Virus record (IMG/VR): IMGVR_UViG_3300028920_001457
Span: 1 to 64,000 of that record
DNA from: a virus
Length of the DNA: 64,000 nt
Reading direction: 5' to 3' (one strand)
Positions 38,677-45,861 of this stretch are shown here, piece by piece. Within the stretch, counting starts at the first letter, position 1. Each line of letters opens with the position of its first letter. The translations under genes and the position numbers were made by a program. The notes under the pieces are model-generated. The model did not search any database. It worked only from the letters and a program-made list of their open reading frames with translations, and had not been told where the DNA came from.

Positions 38677-38852
38677 TTTGGAAATTTAAAAATATGTATT
38701 ATCTTTGTACCAATAAAAAACAAAAAATGCAGTTAGTCAGAAAGAATATGGTGAATATTGACCGCACAGGCGCAACCTTGCGAGGGGGTATTCCTATATG
38801 ATTTCTGTAAGAAACAACAGGGATGCCCTCAAGAGATTGGGGGCATTTTTTA
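38677..38852 (+). ncRNA. Short transcription unit 2 of the tRNA array, with TTCCTATA motif unit 4
   Basis: Full promoter TTTG (38677-38680), 19 bp, TATCTTTG (38700-38707). Terminator GCCCTCA (38825-38831), AGAGAT, TGGGGGC (38838-38844), ATTTTTT. In between is TTCCTATA (38791-38798) flanked by GAGGG (38782-38786) and CCCTC (38826-38830), as in the 36.2-kb units but sharing bases with the terminator stem. A 24-codon frame starts at 38727 and ends in TATATGA. Transcript about 135 nt. Confidence 0.65.
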
Positions 38853-38853
38853 T

Positions 38854-38924
38854 TGGCTCATAGTTTAATAGTAGAACGCATCTCTGATACGGATGTAGCC
38901 TAAGTGCGATTCTTAGTGAGCCAA
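38854..38924 (+). tRNA. tRNA-Ile (GAU)
   Basis: Acceptor TGGCTCA/TGAGCCA, loop CTGATAC, T-arm CTAAG-TGCGATT-CTTAG. First tRNA after the terminator of unit 2. Confidence 0.85.
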
Positions 38925-38928
38925 CAAT

Positions 38929-39001
38929 AGCGGGTTGTGTAGAAATAGTATCTCGTCAGTCTCATAAGCTGAAGTTATGGGTGCAATCCCCATACCCGCT
39001 A
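38929..39001 (+). tRNA. tRNA-Met (CAU)
   Basis: Acceptor AGCGGGT/ACCCGCT, stem TCAGT/GCTGA with loop CTCATAA, T-arm ATGGG-TGCAATC-CCCAT. The paired first position argues for an elongator; Ile-lysidine use is also possible. Confidence 0.85.
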
Positions 39002-39005
39002 CAAT

Positions 39006-39077
39006 GGGAATATGGTGAAATGGGTATCACGATGGACTGTTAATCCTTCGTTATAGGTTCAAGTCCTATTGTTCCCG
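39006..39077 (+). tRNA. tRNA-Asn (GUU)
   Basis: Acceptor GGGAATA/TGTTCCC, loop CTGTTAA, T-arm ATAGG-TTCAAGT-CCTAT, discriminator G as usual for Asn. Confidence 0.85.
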
Positions 39078-39081
39078 CAAA

Positions 39082-39153
39082 GTCCTTGTGGTGTAATGGA
39101 GAGCACAAGTGTCTTCTAAGCATTTAGTCAGGGTTCGACTCCTTGCGGGGACA
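39082..39153 (+). tRNA. tRNA-Arg (UCU)
   Basis: Acceptor GTCCTTG/CGGGGAC, loop CTTCTAA, T-loop TTCGACT. Reads AGA/AGG. Confidence 0.82.
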
Positions 39154-39159
39154 CTAAAT

Positions 39160-39234
39160 ACCCTTGTAGGCTCCTTGGTGGAGAACCAGATTGTCACTCT
39201 GGTAAAACAGACGGATCGTAACCGTTCAGGGGTG
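39160..39234 (+). tRNA. tRNA-Asp (GUC)
   Basis: Acceptor ACCCTTG/CAGGGGT, D-arm CTCC/GGAG, perfect anticodon stem CCAGA/TCTGG with loop TTGTCAC, discriminator G. The T-loop is ATCGTAA, lacking the usual TTC, so the gene is slightly divergent. Confidence 0.7.
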
Positions 39235-39239
39235 CAAGC

Positions 39240-39312
39240 GGGTTGCAATGTACCAAGGCTGGCGAGAGACCCTTGCAAGGTTTTTGGCTCGGTTCGATTC
39301 CGAGGCGATCCA
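39240..39312 (+). tRNA. tRNA-Ala (UGC)
   Basis: Acceptor GGGTTGC/GCGATCC with G3-U70, the alanine identity pair. Stem AGACC/GGTTT, loop CTTGCAA, T-arm CTCGG-TTCGATT-CCGAG. Confidence 0.85.
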
Positions 39313-39315
39313 CAA

Positions 39316-39387
39316 GCAGGATAGGTGTTGATGGTTGCATAAGAGCCTTCCAAGCTCAAGGAGTGAATTCGAATTTCACATCCTGCT
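39316..39387 (+). tRNA. tRNA-Gly (UCC)
   Basis: Acceptor GCAGGAT/ATCCTGC, loop CTTCCAA, T-arm GTGAA-TTCGAAT-TTCAC, discriminator T. Confidence 0.85.
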
Positions 39388-39391
39388 CAAT

Positions 39392-39466
39392 GGGCGATTA
39401 GTTTAATGGACAGAATATATCGCTACGGACGATATGGTGAGGATTCGATTTCTTCATCGCCCACCA
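39392..39466 (+). tRNA. tRNA-Arg (ACG)
   Basis: Acceptor GGGCGAT/ATCGCCC, then A and an encoded CCA. Stem TATCG/CGATA with loop CTACGGA. Needs A34 editing to inosine to read CGU/CGC/CGA. Confidence 0.85.
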
Positions 39467-39468
39467 AT

Positions 39469-39540
39469 GACCCTATAATTTCAACAGTAGAATCCCATCC
39501 TTTTAAGATGGTTGTCTTGGGGCGGAACCAAGTGGGGTCA
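39469..39540 (+). tRNA. tRNA-Lys (UUU)
   Basis: Acceptor GACCCTA/TGGGGTC, stem CCATC/GATGG with loop CTTTTAA, T-stem CTTGG/CCAAG around the unusual loop GGCGGAA, discriminator A. Confidence 0.8.
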
Positions 39541-39544
39541 CAAA

Positions 39545-39616
39545 GGCAGGTTAGTTTAAGCGGCAAAACACGTGATTTGTAACCATGAGATACGGCTTCG
39601 ATCGCTGTACTTGCCT
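39545..39616 (+). tRNA. tRNA-Thr (UGU)
   Basis: Acceptor GGCAGGT/ACTTGCC, loop TTTGTAA in a stem with one A-C pair, T-arm ACGGC-TTCGATC-GCTGT, discriminator T. Confidence 0.8.
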
Positions 39617-39621
39617 CAAAT

Positions 39622-39694
39622 AGCCCGATAGTGTAGCGGTTAAGCACGGCACCCTTACAAGATGTCAGCCACAGTTCGAGTCTGTGTTGGGCTA
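39622..39694 (+). tRNA. tRNA-Val (UAC)
   Basis: Acceptor AGCCCGA/TTGGGCT, loop CTTACAA, T-arm CACAG-TTCGAGT-CTGTG, discriminator A. Confidence 0.82.
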
Positions 39695-39712
39695 CAAAAA
39701 AACATAAATATA

Positions 39713-39866
39713 TTTGTTTATTTAAAAATTATTATTAATTTTGCAGATTATGAAAAATCTATGGTGTTCATATAGTTTATTTTCACTCTTGCTCTTGAGG
39801 CGAGGCGGATAAACTATATCTACCAAAGATATATTGAAGCCTCGCTTATAAAGCGGGGTTTTTTGT
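39713..39866 (+). ncRNA. Short transcription unit 3 of the tRNA array
   Basis: Promoter TTTG (39713-39716), 19 bp, TAATTTTG (39736-39743). Terminator CCTCGCTT (39841-39848), ATA, AAGCGGGG (39852-39859), TTTTTTG. Between them an 11-bp inverted repeat, ATATAGTTTAT / ATAAACTATAT (about 39770-39820), encloses GCGAGGC (39801-39807). That can pair with GCCTCGC (39840-39846) and break the terminator. A leaderless 20-codon frame starts at 39750. tRNA genes follow. Confidence 0.65.
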
Positions 39867-39869
39867 TAT

Positions 39870-39942
39870 GGGGAATTGACGTAAATGGCAACCGTATTGG
39901 GTTTAAGCCCCAAGTTTGAGAGTTCGAATCTCTTGTTCCCCA
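39870..39942 (+). tRNA. tRNA-Leu (UAA), compact class I form
   Basis: Acceptor GGGGAAT/GTTCCCC, D-stem ACG/CGT, stem TTGGG/CCCAA with loop TTTAAGC, T-arm GAGAG-TTCGAAT-CTCTT, discriminator A. The variable region is only GTTT, while normal tRNA-Leu has a long variable arm. Confidence 0.78.
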
Positions 39943-39945
39943 CAT

Positions 39946-40018
39946 GGTCGAGTGACGTAACAGGCAACCGTATCCGTCTCAAAAGCGGAGTTTATGGGTT
40001 CGAATCCCATCTTGACCA
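39946..40018 (+). tRNA. tRNA-Leu (CAA), compact class I form
   Basis: Acceptor GGTCGAG/CTTGACC, stem TCCGT/GCGGA with loop CTCAAAA, T-arm ATGGG-TTCGAAT-CCCAT, discriminator A. Variable region GTTT only. D-arm ACG/CGT as in the previous gene. Confidence 0.78.
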
Positions 40019-40022
40019 CAAA

Positions 40023-40095
40023 GCTCAGGTAGTAAATTGGCAAAGCAACTTGACTTAGGATCAAGGATTTGTGAGTTCGAGTCTCACCCTGAGTA
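40023..40095 (+). tRNA. tRNA-Leu (UAG), compact class I form
   Basis: Acceptor GCTCAGG/CCTGAGT, stem CTTGA/TCAAG with loop CTTAGGA, T-arm GTGAG-TTCGAGT-CTCAC, discriminator A. Variable region GATTT. Reads CUN. Confidence 0.78.
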
Positions 40096-40099
40096 CTAT

Positions 40100-40190
40100 G
40101 GATGGCTAAACCACAGTAGGTCTAAGTGGGACGGTCTTGAAAACCGTAGGTCGCTCAACACGGCGTGTAAGTTCGAGTCTTACGCCATCC
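40100..40190 (+). tRNA. tRNA-Ser (UGA)
   Basis: Acceptor GGATGGC/GCCATCC, stem ACGGT/ACCGT with loop CTTGAAA, long class II variable arm, T-arm GTAAG-TTCGAGT-CTTAC, discriminator G as in Ser. Confidence 0.87.
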
Positions 40191-40194
40191 GCGA

Positions 40195-40277
40195 AGGGAC
40201 GGCTTGGCATTAGTGAGCCTAAGAGTCTGTAAAACTCCCGCTTCGGCTGTGGTGGTGCAAATCCATCTCGTCCCACC
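40195..40277 (+). tRNA. tRNA-Tyr (GUA)
   Basis: Acceptor GGGACGG/TCGTCCC, loop CTGTAAA, class II variable hairpin (CCGCTTCGGCTG), T-loop TGCAAAT, A73 and an encoded CCA. Confidence 0.87.
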
Positions 40278-40278
40278 A

Positions 40279-40362
40279 AGGAGAGTAAATCATCAAGGCG
40301 ATGACTACGCCCGCTAAGCGATAGGTTCTGAAAGGAATGGGACTCGGGTTCTCTGCTCTCCG
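40279..40362 (+). tRNA. tRNA-Ser (GCU), somewhat degenerate
   Basis: Acceptor GGAGAGT/GCTCTCC and discriminator G. Anticodon loop CCGCTAA gives GCU but has C at 33 where U is near-universal, and the stem CTACGC/GCGATAG needs a bulge. A long variable arm is present. The T-arm pairs poorly (loop near CTCGGGT). May be weak or pseudo. Confidence 0.6.
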
Positions 40363-40367
40363 CAAAC

Positions 40368-40437
40368 AGGGATACCCATTGGAGTGGTAAGCGGTCTCCA
40401 AAACCGTGATTTGAATGTTCGACCCGTTCTATCCCTG
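40368..40437 (+). tRNA. tRNA-Trp (CCA)
   Basis: Acceptor AGGGATA/TATCCCT, stem GCGGT/ACCGT with loop CTCCAAA, T-arm GAATG-TTCGACC-CGTTC, discriminator G as in Trp. Confidence 0.87.
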
Positions 40438-40441
40438 CTAT

Positions 40442-40518
40442 GGAGAAGTAGCTGAGTCGGTTCAAGCGTCGGACTGAAAATCCGAAGTAGATGAGTTCAA
40501 TTCTCATATTCTCCACCA
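40442..40518 (+). tRNA. tRNA-Phe (GAA)
   Basis: Acceptor GGAGAAG/ATTCTCC (last pair mismatched), stem TCGGA/TCCGA with loop CTGAAAA, T-arm ATGAG-TTCAATT-CTCAT, A73 and an encoded CCA. Confidence 0.87.
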
Positions 40519-40519
40519 A

Positions 40520-40586
40520 GACCCAATAAAAGCACAAAACGTGGTTTGCAAAACCATGGGGGACGGTGCGATTCCGTCTTGGGTCT
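40520..40586 (+). tRNA. tRNA-Cys (GCA)
   Basis: Acceptor GACCCAA/TTGGGTC, stem GTGGT/ACCAT with loop TTGCAAA, T-arm GACGG-TGCGATT-CCGTC, discriminator T as in Cys. Short D-arm. Confidence 0.82.
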
Positions 40587-40599
40587 CTAATATATTTCT

Positions 40600-40607
40600 T
40601 ACCTTTG
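40600..40607 (+). promoter_or_regulatory. Promoter -7 box before terL
   Basis: TACCTTTG at 40600-40607, 18 bp upstream of the terminase start, with TTG at 40579-40581 at roughly -33 distance. Confidence 0.5.
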
Positions 40608-40624
40608 CATAAAACAAGAATAGT

Positions 40625-43135
40625 ATGGGCAAGAAACAACCGCCAAAGGCAGAAAAGAAACTTTCCTTTGAAACAGACTTTGAGTTACAGGAAGAAACCC
40701 GCCTAAAGCTACGTCCCGAAGATATAGTAAAGATAAAAGAGGAAGCAGGCAAACTACCCGATGACTTTAATCCTTATGGGAACTATATGCCCGAAAAACT
40801 CAGATTTCTGGGCGACGAACCACCCCCAAACACCAAAAGATTTGTTGGAATAAATGTGGATGATGATGATCTGACACCGATTTATGTAAGCACACCCGCC
40901 CCCCCGCCGAAAGAATTAATAGATTATCACGACCTACCACCCACAGAACAATATTGGCGGCGTATGGAAGTACCCAAACGACTGCATAAATTAGAAGAGA
41001 GAGCCTTCCTTGCGCTATTTGAGGTAGAAAGAAGAAACAGGCAGGAAACAGTACAGGGCTATAGGATTTATCAGAAATATTGGGAAATATTAGAAGCAGA
41101 ACAGGATAAATATGCGGAAGAGATAGCATGGATAAAAAAGATGTGGTGGTACAGGACTAACGGCTATTGGTTCTATAATGATGGCGAACCCGCCTATTGT
41201 ACTGGTGAATATTTTGATTATCTTAACTTTTGGTATATAAAGGATGGTGAGACACATGTGGAATTCAGGGAAGAGGATCGGGTTATTTCTATTTTTTCAC
41301 ATTATCTAAGAACAACAACCGAGTCTTTCGCCAACATAAACCCCACCACGGGTAGGGCAATGAAAAATAAAGATGGCAAGTATGATATGGTGGATGTCGG
41401 TGCAAGAGTATTTTTCGGTGACATGAAACCGAAATTCAGGAGGTGTGGGGAAACGCAATGGGCGTGTCACGGGATATGGCTTGGTGCGAGTACGACACCC
41501 GCCGCTTATGGTACTATCATATCCATGGATGGTGAAAACGCACAAAAGCACTATTACAAAAAGCTAATACCCGCATGGAATAAATATCCTATGTTTCTCA
41601 AGCCAATATGGATGGGTACGAAACGTCCCACAAATATTAAGTTGATAGAACCACCCAATGTATTTAATCCCAATATGGAGGGATTGGGTTCTAATATTGA
41701 TTATACAGAAAGCTCCGGGGTGTCGAAGAATGATGGTGATACATTACATTTTTGTCTCTCAGACGAGGAGGGAAAAAGTAAGTCACCTATAGCCGAAAGG
41801 TGGAGTGTAAATAAGATAGCTATGTCAACGGGTGGTGGGTCTAACATCCTTAATAACGCTTATGCGTGGCATCCGAGTACCGTTGAGGATATTGGTGACG
41901 GTGCGCCAGAGTATTTTAAAATGTGGCAACTATCTAATTTTTATGAAAGGATACCCATACTTGGGCAGACACACTCGGGGTTGGCAAGGATTTTCATTCC
42001 CGCATATAAGAAACTCGAGGGTTTTATTGACAGGTGGGGTAAGTCGGTATCGGATACACCAACGAAACGACAGATAAAATACAGTCCACGAGCCAAATTT
42101 GCACTCACGGGCAAGGGTGCAAGGGAAACACTACAGGCAGTTCTTGATTCCTTGTTAGCCAAGGGGACACCCGAGGCACTTGAGGCATACAGGTCAAGGC
42201 GCAGAAAGTTCCCGATGAAGTCGGCAGATGCATGGTTGGGGAGTTCGGGTAATGTGGGTTTCAACCTTGAGATAATAGACAAGCGTATAGAGGAACTCAA
42301 TAGGATAAAGTCTTTTGGCAAGATGAATTATAAAACCGGGTATTTTTACAGGGAAAACAATCATCCACAGGGCGATGTGTTGTGGCGTACAGACCTCGAC
42401 AACCCCAAGTTTATCATGTCCAAGGACTTACCACAGGAATTAACCAACAGAAGGAGTGTGGTCGACTTTTACGATGGTCTCAGGCAACAGTGGAAGAAAT
42501 CATGGACACCAGTAGACGGATATAAATTCACCCTTGGGGTGGATATGTTCAGAAATCTATCGCCCGTAGAGGCAAAACAGGCATCTAAATTTGGGGGATT
42601 TACCAATAACTCCCGCCAGAGTAATGGTGGTATAGCTATTCTATGGGAATATGATTCAGAATATCCCGATAGTGGCAGGTGTGTATTGTCGTATAATTAT
42701 CGTCCATCGACACAAAAAGAGTTTATGGATGATGTTCTTATGGCGGCACAGTATTTCGGGGCAATGATATATCCCGAACAAAACGTAGAGCGGTTTATTG
42801 AGTATATGTTTGATGAGGGCTATGGCGGGTATGGGCTTTATGATATTGATTTGGTAACTGGTAATATAAAGAAACTACCAGGGCGATATACTACAAAAGA
42901 AAGCCTGCAAGAGATGTTCAGGGAATATAAGGACTATATAGAACGTAAGGGTGCGGAAGAAGAACACGATGATTTGCTAATGCAGATGAAAAACATACGT
43001 GGGGTAGAAGATGCTACACGTAATGACCTTTTCGTTGCTTTCGGTATGTGTCTTCTTGGAAGTAAGTCCCGTGTCAGGGAAATTATAAAGCGTGAAGACT
43101 TTGGTGAGGCAATAGCAATAGACGATATTTTTTAA
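40625..43135 (+). CDS. terL: Terminase large subunit
   Basis: 836 aa, longer than most TerL but in the range of crAss-like phages. A long charged N-terminal extension (about 1-150) precedes the ATPase: an atypical P-loop region KPKFRRCGETQWACHG (about 268-285) and Walker B TLHFCLSDEEG (about 374-384). The RNase-H nuclease part has GVDMFRNLS, a later Glu in MIYPEQNVERF and EHDDLLMQM near the end. It packages DNA through the portal, whose gene follows at 31 bp. Confidence 0.85.
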   Translation: MGKKQPPKAEKKLSFETDFELQEETRLKLRPEDIVKIKEEAGKLPDDFNPYGNYMPEKLRFLGDEPPPNTKRFVGINVDDDDLTPIYVSTPAPPPKELIDYHDLPPTEQYWRRMEVPKRLHKLEERAFLALFEVERRNRQETVQGYRIYQKYWEILEAEQDKYAEEIAWIKKMWWYRTNGYWFYNDGEPAYCTGEYFDYLNFWYIKDGETHVEFREEDRVISIFSHYLRTTTESFANINPTTGRAMKNKDGKYDMVDVGARVFFGDMKPKFRRCGETQWACHGIWLGASTTPAAYGTIISMDGENAQKHYYKKLIPAWNKYPMFLKPIWMGTKRPTNIKLIEPPNVFNPNMEGLGSNIDYTESSGVSKNDGDTLHFCLSDEEGKSKSPIAERWSVNKIAMSTGGGSNILNNAYAWHPSTVEDIGDGAPEYFKMWQLSNFYERIPILGQTHSGLARIFIPAYKKLEGFIDRWGKSVSDTPTKRQIKYSPRAKFALTGKGARETLQAVLDSLLAKGTPEALEAYRSRRRKFPMKSADAWLGSSGNVGFNLEIIDKRIEELNRIKSFGKMNYKTGYFYRENNHPQGDVLWRTDLDNPKFIMSKDLPQELTNRRSVVDFYDGLRQQWKKSWTPVDGYKFTLGVDMFRNLSPVEAKQASKFGGFTNNSRQSNGGIAILWEYDSEYPDSGRCVLSYNYRPSTQKEFMDDVLMAAQYFGAMIYPEQNVERFIEYMFDEGYGGYGLYDIDLVTGNIKKLPGRYTTKESLQEMFREYKDYIERKGAEEEHDDLLMQMKNIRGVEDATRNDLFVAFGMCLLGSKSRVREIIKREDFGEAIAIDDIF

Positions 43136-43140
43136 ATTAG

Positions 43141-43148
43141 TAACTTTG
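43141..43148 (+). promoter_or_regulatory. Promoter -7 box before portal
   Basis: TAACTTTG at 43141-43148, 19 bp upstream of the portal start; no -33 TTTG. Confidence 0.45.
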
Positions 43149-43166
43149 CATCAAATTTAGTTACGA

Positions 43167-45518
43167 ATGAATCTTGCACAGAAGAATTATGTTGAGGGTG
43201 AGTATAGTTTCCCCCGACAAGACATAAATCCGAAAGAGAAAGACGAATCCTACCATAGACGTAATACCGAAGCTATATATTCCCTATTTTGTAAAGGAAA
43301 AACAGCCTGGGGTGTCAATGCCTATGATTACTTTCAGACATTAAGGGATTACTCATGCGGCAATCAGTCTACAGACCGCTATAAATCATGGTTATTATCA
43401 GACCAGTCCGAGGGTGCTACAGAGACAGTGGCGACGGATTCTTTTGATAGCATACCCCTGTCGAGGGTCAGCAAAAAAGAGGGATGGTATGCCATGATGT
43501 GGCAGAACATAAGTCCTGCGCCGACGATACTTGAAGCCCTGCATGGGCAATTTGATAAGTTAGATCACGACCTGTATGTTAATGCCATTGATTCCAACTC
43601 CAAAGACATAGAAGAAAATGAGGCGTTCCTTAAATATTTTGAAGGGAAGAACCTTGCATGGCAGACAGAGTATAAGCAAAAGGCGGGCATACCTATAGAC
43701 GAAGAGGTTTATTATCCCAAGTCACAACAGGAATTTGAGATGTTTAAGGCTCAAGACGGCTTTAAACTTGGTGTGGCACGCAGTATGCAAAAACTACTTC
43801 GTTATTCCTTTGGTGTAAGTAAGTGGGATACGGTGGCACGCAAGAAGGTGATAGATGATATTATATGTCTGCGTTATGGTGCTTTGAGAGATTATTATGA
43901 TAGTGAGGATCATAAGTTCAAGACCAAGTGGGCAGACCCCGCAAGGACGGTAATACAATTTTCCAATGAATCCGACTATAGTGATAGTGAATATGGCGGG
44001 TATTTTGAATTCTGGACTATATCCAACCTAAAGAGGAAAAGACCCGATGTGGATGAAAGTAAATGGAAGGCTCTTGCACGCTCATCGAATGCCATGGGAT
44101 TTCTTGATAACCCACGCACATGGAACGACAAATACAGCGCATTAGACCCATCTACACATCTATATGGCTATGATAGCTTCAAAGTACCAGTATTCTGGGG
44201 TGTGTGGATAGATATGGATGCACAGAAAAGACAGTATTATACGTCTTATGGACGTAGGCTTGTGCGGGATTTGGAATATGACGAAGAAGGCAAAAACACC
44301 GAAAACAAAGAAGTAAAGACAGTCCATATAAGAAAGGTAAGGGAATGTTATTGGGTGATAGGCACAGAGATAACTTTTGATTCAGGTGTTGTTAAGATGG
44401 CATCCCGCAAGGGATATAGCAAACCGCAACTACCCATACATGTAGAACAGCTATTACAGCCTTCGATAGTAGAAAGGCTTATCCCTATCTTAGATCAGAT
44501 AGAACTGACATTCTTACGATACCAGAACTCTCTTGCACAGATGGTAGAAAACGGTTATGCCCTGAACACCTCTATGCTTGGTAATGTGACCTATGGCGGG
44601 AAGAAACTAAAACCCGCAGAGGTGGTTAAGTTATTCAGGCAGACAGGATTCCTGTTGTATCAGTATGCGGCAGGAACAGGGTTATATACAGGTGGTGTAG
44701 CCACACCCATCACAGAGATAGAGGGGGGTATGAAGAAACGTGTCGAAGAGACATTACAGACTTTAGATATGTGGTTTGGCGTTATAAAGTCCATGACGGG
44801 GATAGATGTTGTCGCATTGGCGACGACCCCCGTAGCCACAGACCCCAAAGAGCTACCGGCAGGACAGGTGCAGATAACACAAAACGTGCTAAAGACTATC
44901 ATGTACGCTACCTCTGAATTAAAGCAGAGTGTGGGTGAGTGTATGATGCGCAGGATACAGACGGGCATAAGAACGAACAAATCTATACGCAAGGCTTATG
45001 CGGGTGTTATAAGTAATGCCGACATGGAGGCTATTGTGAGGATGGAAGCCGAGGGTACGCAGTATGGGCTGACACTCAAACCGAAACCCGACAAGATAGC
45101 CAAGGCAAGGTTCGAGAAATGGATTGACATAGCCCTACAAAACACGAGAGAACAGCGTCCGGGCATAGACCTTAATGATGCTATATACTTCATGTCACAA
45201 CTTGAGAACGGTGCTGACCTGACCGAATTAGAGAAACAGCTTGAATATGCTATTGAGAAGAATAAGCAAGAGGCACAGGCTAATTCTGAAAGGATGATGC
45301 AGGTACAGGCAGAGGAAAACCGCAAGAGTGAGGAACAAAAACAGCAAGGCGAACTTGCTAATATAAAAGCAGAGGCAGAAGTTAAGCTACAGGAAGAACT
45401 TGTACGGGGACAGATTAAAGATAGAGAGTCGAACAAAGAGATAGCGGCAGACCTTTATAAGTCATTAAGGGAGGAAGCTGCGGCTGAAGAAGGCGTTAAT
45501 ATTAGCGGAGGACGATAA
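43167..45518 (+). CDS. Portal protein
   Basis: 783 aa. Directly after terL, of the size and layout of crAss-like portals: an N-terminal wing, a mid region (PAPTILEALHGQFDKLDHDLY, FWTISNLKRKR), a long helical stem (about 430-560: LIPILDQIELTFLRYQNSLAQM) and a Gln/Glu/Lys-rich coiled-coil C-terminus (about 690-775). It forms the dodecameric channel for DNA. Assignment is from position, length and these features; no short motif is decisive. Confidence 0.8.
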   Translation: MNLAQKNYVEGEYSFPRQDINPKEKDESYHRRNTEAIYSLFCKGKTAWGVNAYDYFQTLRDYSCGNQSTDRYKSWLLSDQSEGATETVATDSFDSIPLSRVSKKEGWYAMMWQNISPAPTILEALHGQFDKLDHDLYVNAIDSNSKDIEENEAFLKYFEGKNLAWQTEYKQKAGIPIDEEVYYPKSQQEFEMFKAQDGFKLGVARSMQKLLRYSFGVSKWDTVARKKVIDDIICLRYGALRDYYDSEDHKFKTKWADPARTVIQFSNESDYSDSEYGGYFEFWTISNLKRKRPDVDESKWKALARSSNAMGFLDNPRTWNDKYSALDPSTHLYGYDSFKVPVFWGVWIDMDAQKRQYYTSYGRRLVRDLEYDEEGKNTENKEVKTVHIRKVRECYWVIGTEITFDSGVVKMASRKGYSKPQLPIHVEQLLQPSIVERLIPILDQIELTFLRYQNSLAQMVENGYALNTSMLGNVTYGGKKLKPAEVVKLFRQTGFLLYQYAAGTGLYTGGVATPITEIEGGMKKRVEETLQTLDMWFGVIKSMTGIDVVALATTPVATDPKELPAGQVQITQNVLKTIMYATSELKQSVGECMMRRIQTGIRTNKSIRKAYAGVISNADMEAIVRMEAEGTQYGLTLKPKPDKIAKARFEKWIDIALQNTREQRPGIDLNDAIYFMSQLENGADLTELEKQLEYAIEKNKQEAQANSERMMQVQAEENRKSEEQKQQGELANIKAEAEVKLQEELVRGQIKDRESNKEIAADLYKSLREEAAAEEGVNISGGR

Positions 45519-45520
45519 TC

Positions 45521-45766
45521 ATGGCAACAGGAAGAGATAAATTAAGAATATTTGAAAATGTAGTGGCGAGAGTAGGGTTTAGTGGTGATGTCGTAGGTGA
45601 GTTTGCCAAGGCACTATCAGCACTGAATGGTATACAGGCGTATAATGATGCAATTGAGCCAACTATGAGCCAACTGCCCCCACAGGGACAAAACTTACCA
45701 CCAGAACAGTCAAATAATACGGGTTTCATGTCCCCCGCTAATGAAATGGGGCAAAATATCGTCTAA
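45521..45766 (+). CDS. Small virion-region protein
   Basis: 81 aa, two bp after the portal stop. Short helices then a Gln/Pro/Asn-rich flexible tail (SQLPPQGQNLPPEQSNNTG). Not recognised; likely a minor head or scaffold helper by position. Confidence 0.6.
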   Translation: MATGRDKLRIFENVVARVGFSGDVVGEFAKALSALNGIQAYNDAIEPTMSQLPPQGQNLPPEQSNNTGFMSPANEMGQNIV

Positions 45767-45822
45767 ACGGTAAAATAATCAGGGAATTTAGTACATAAAA
45801 ATAGTATTAAAAATATTATTAC

Positions 45823-45830
45823 TAATTTTG
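45823..45830 (+). promoter_or_regulatory. Promoter -7 box before scaffold gene
   Basis: TAATTTTG at 45823-45830, 32 bp before the scaffold start; no clear -33. Confidence 0.45.
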
Positions 45831-45861
45831 CAAACGAAAAACAAGATAAAAAACAGAAACC

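Noticed and set aside
39066-39359. Protein-coding frames across the tRNA array (for example minus strand 39066-39359, 40106-40639)
   Set aside because: They run antisense through several well-folded tRNA genes and lack starts with leaders.
38292-40586. Suppressor tRNAs and stop-codon reassignment
   Set aside because: No tRNA has anticodon CTA, TTA or TCA, and long late genes end normally with TAA, TAG and TGA.
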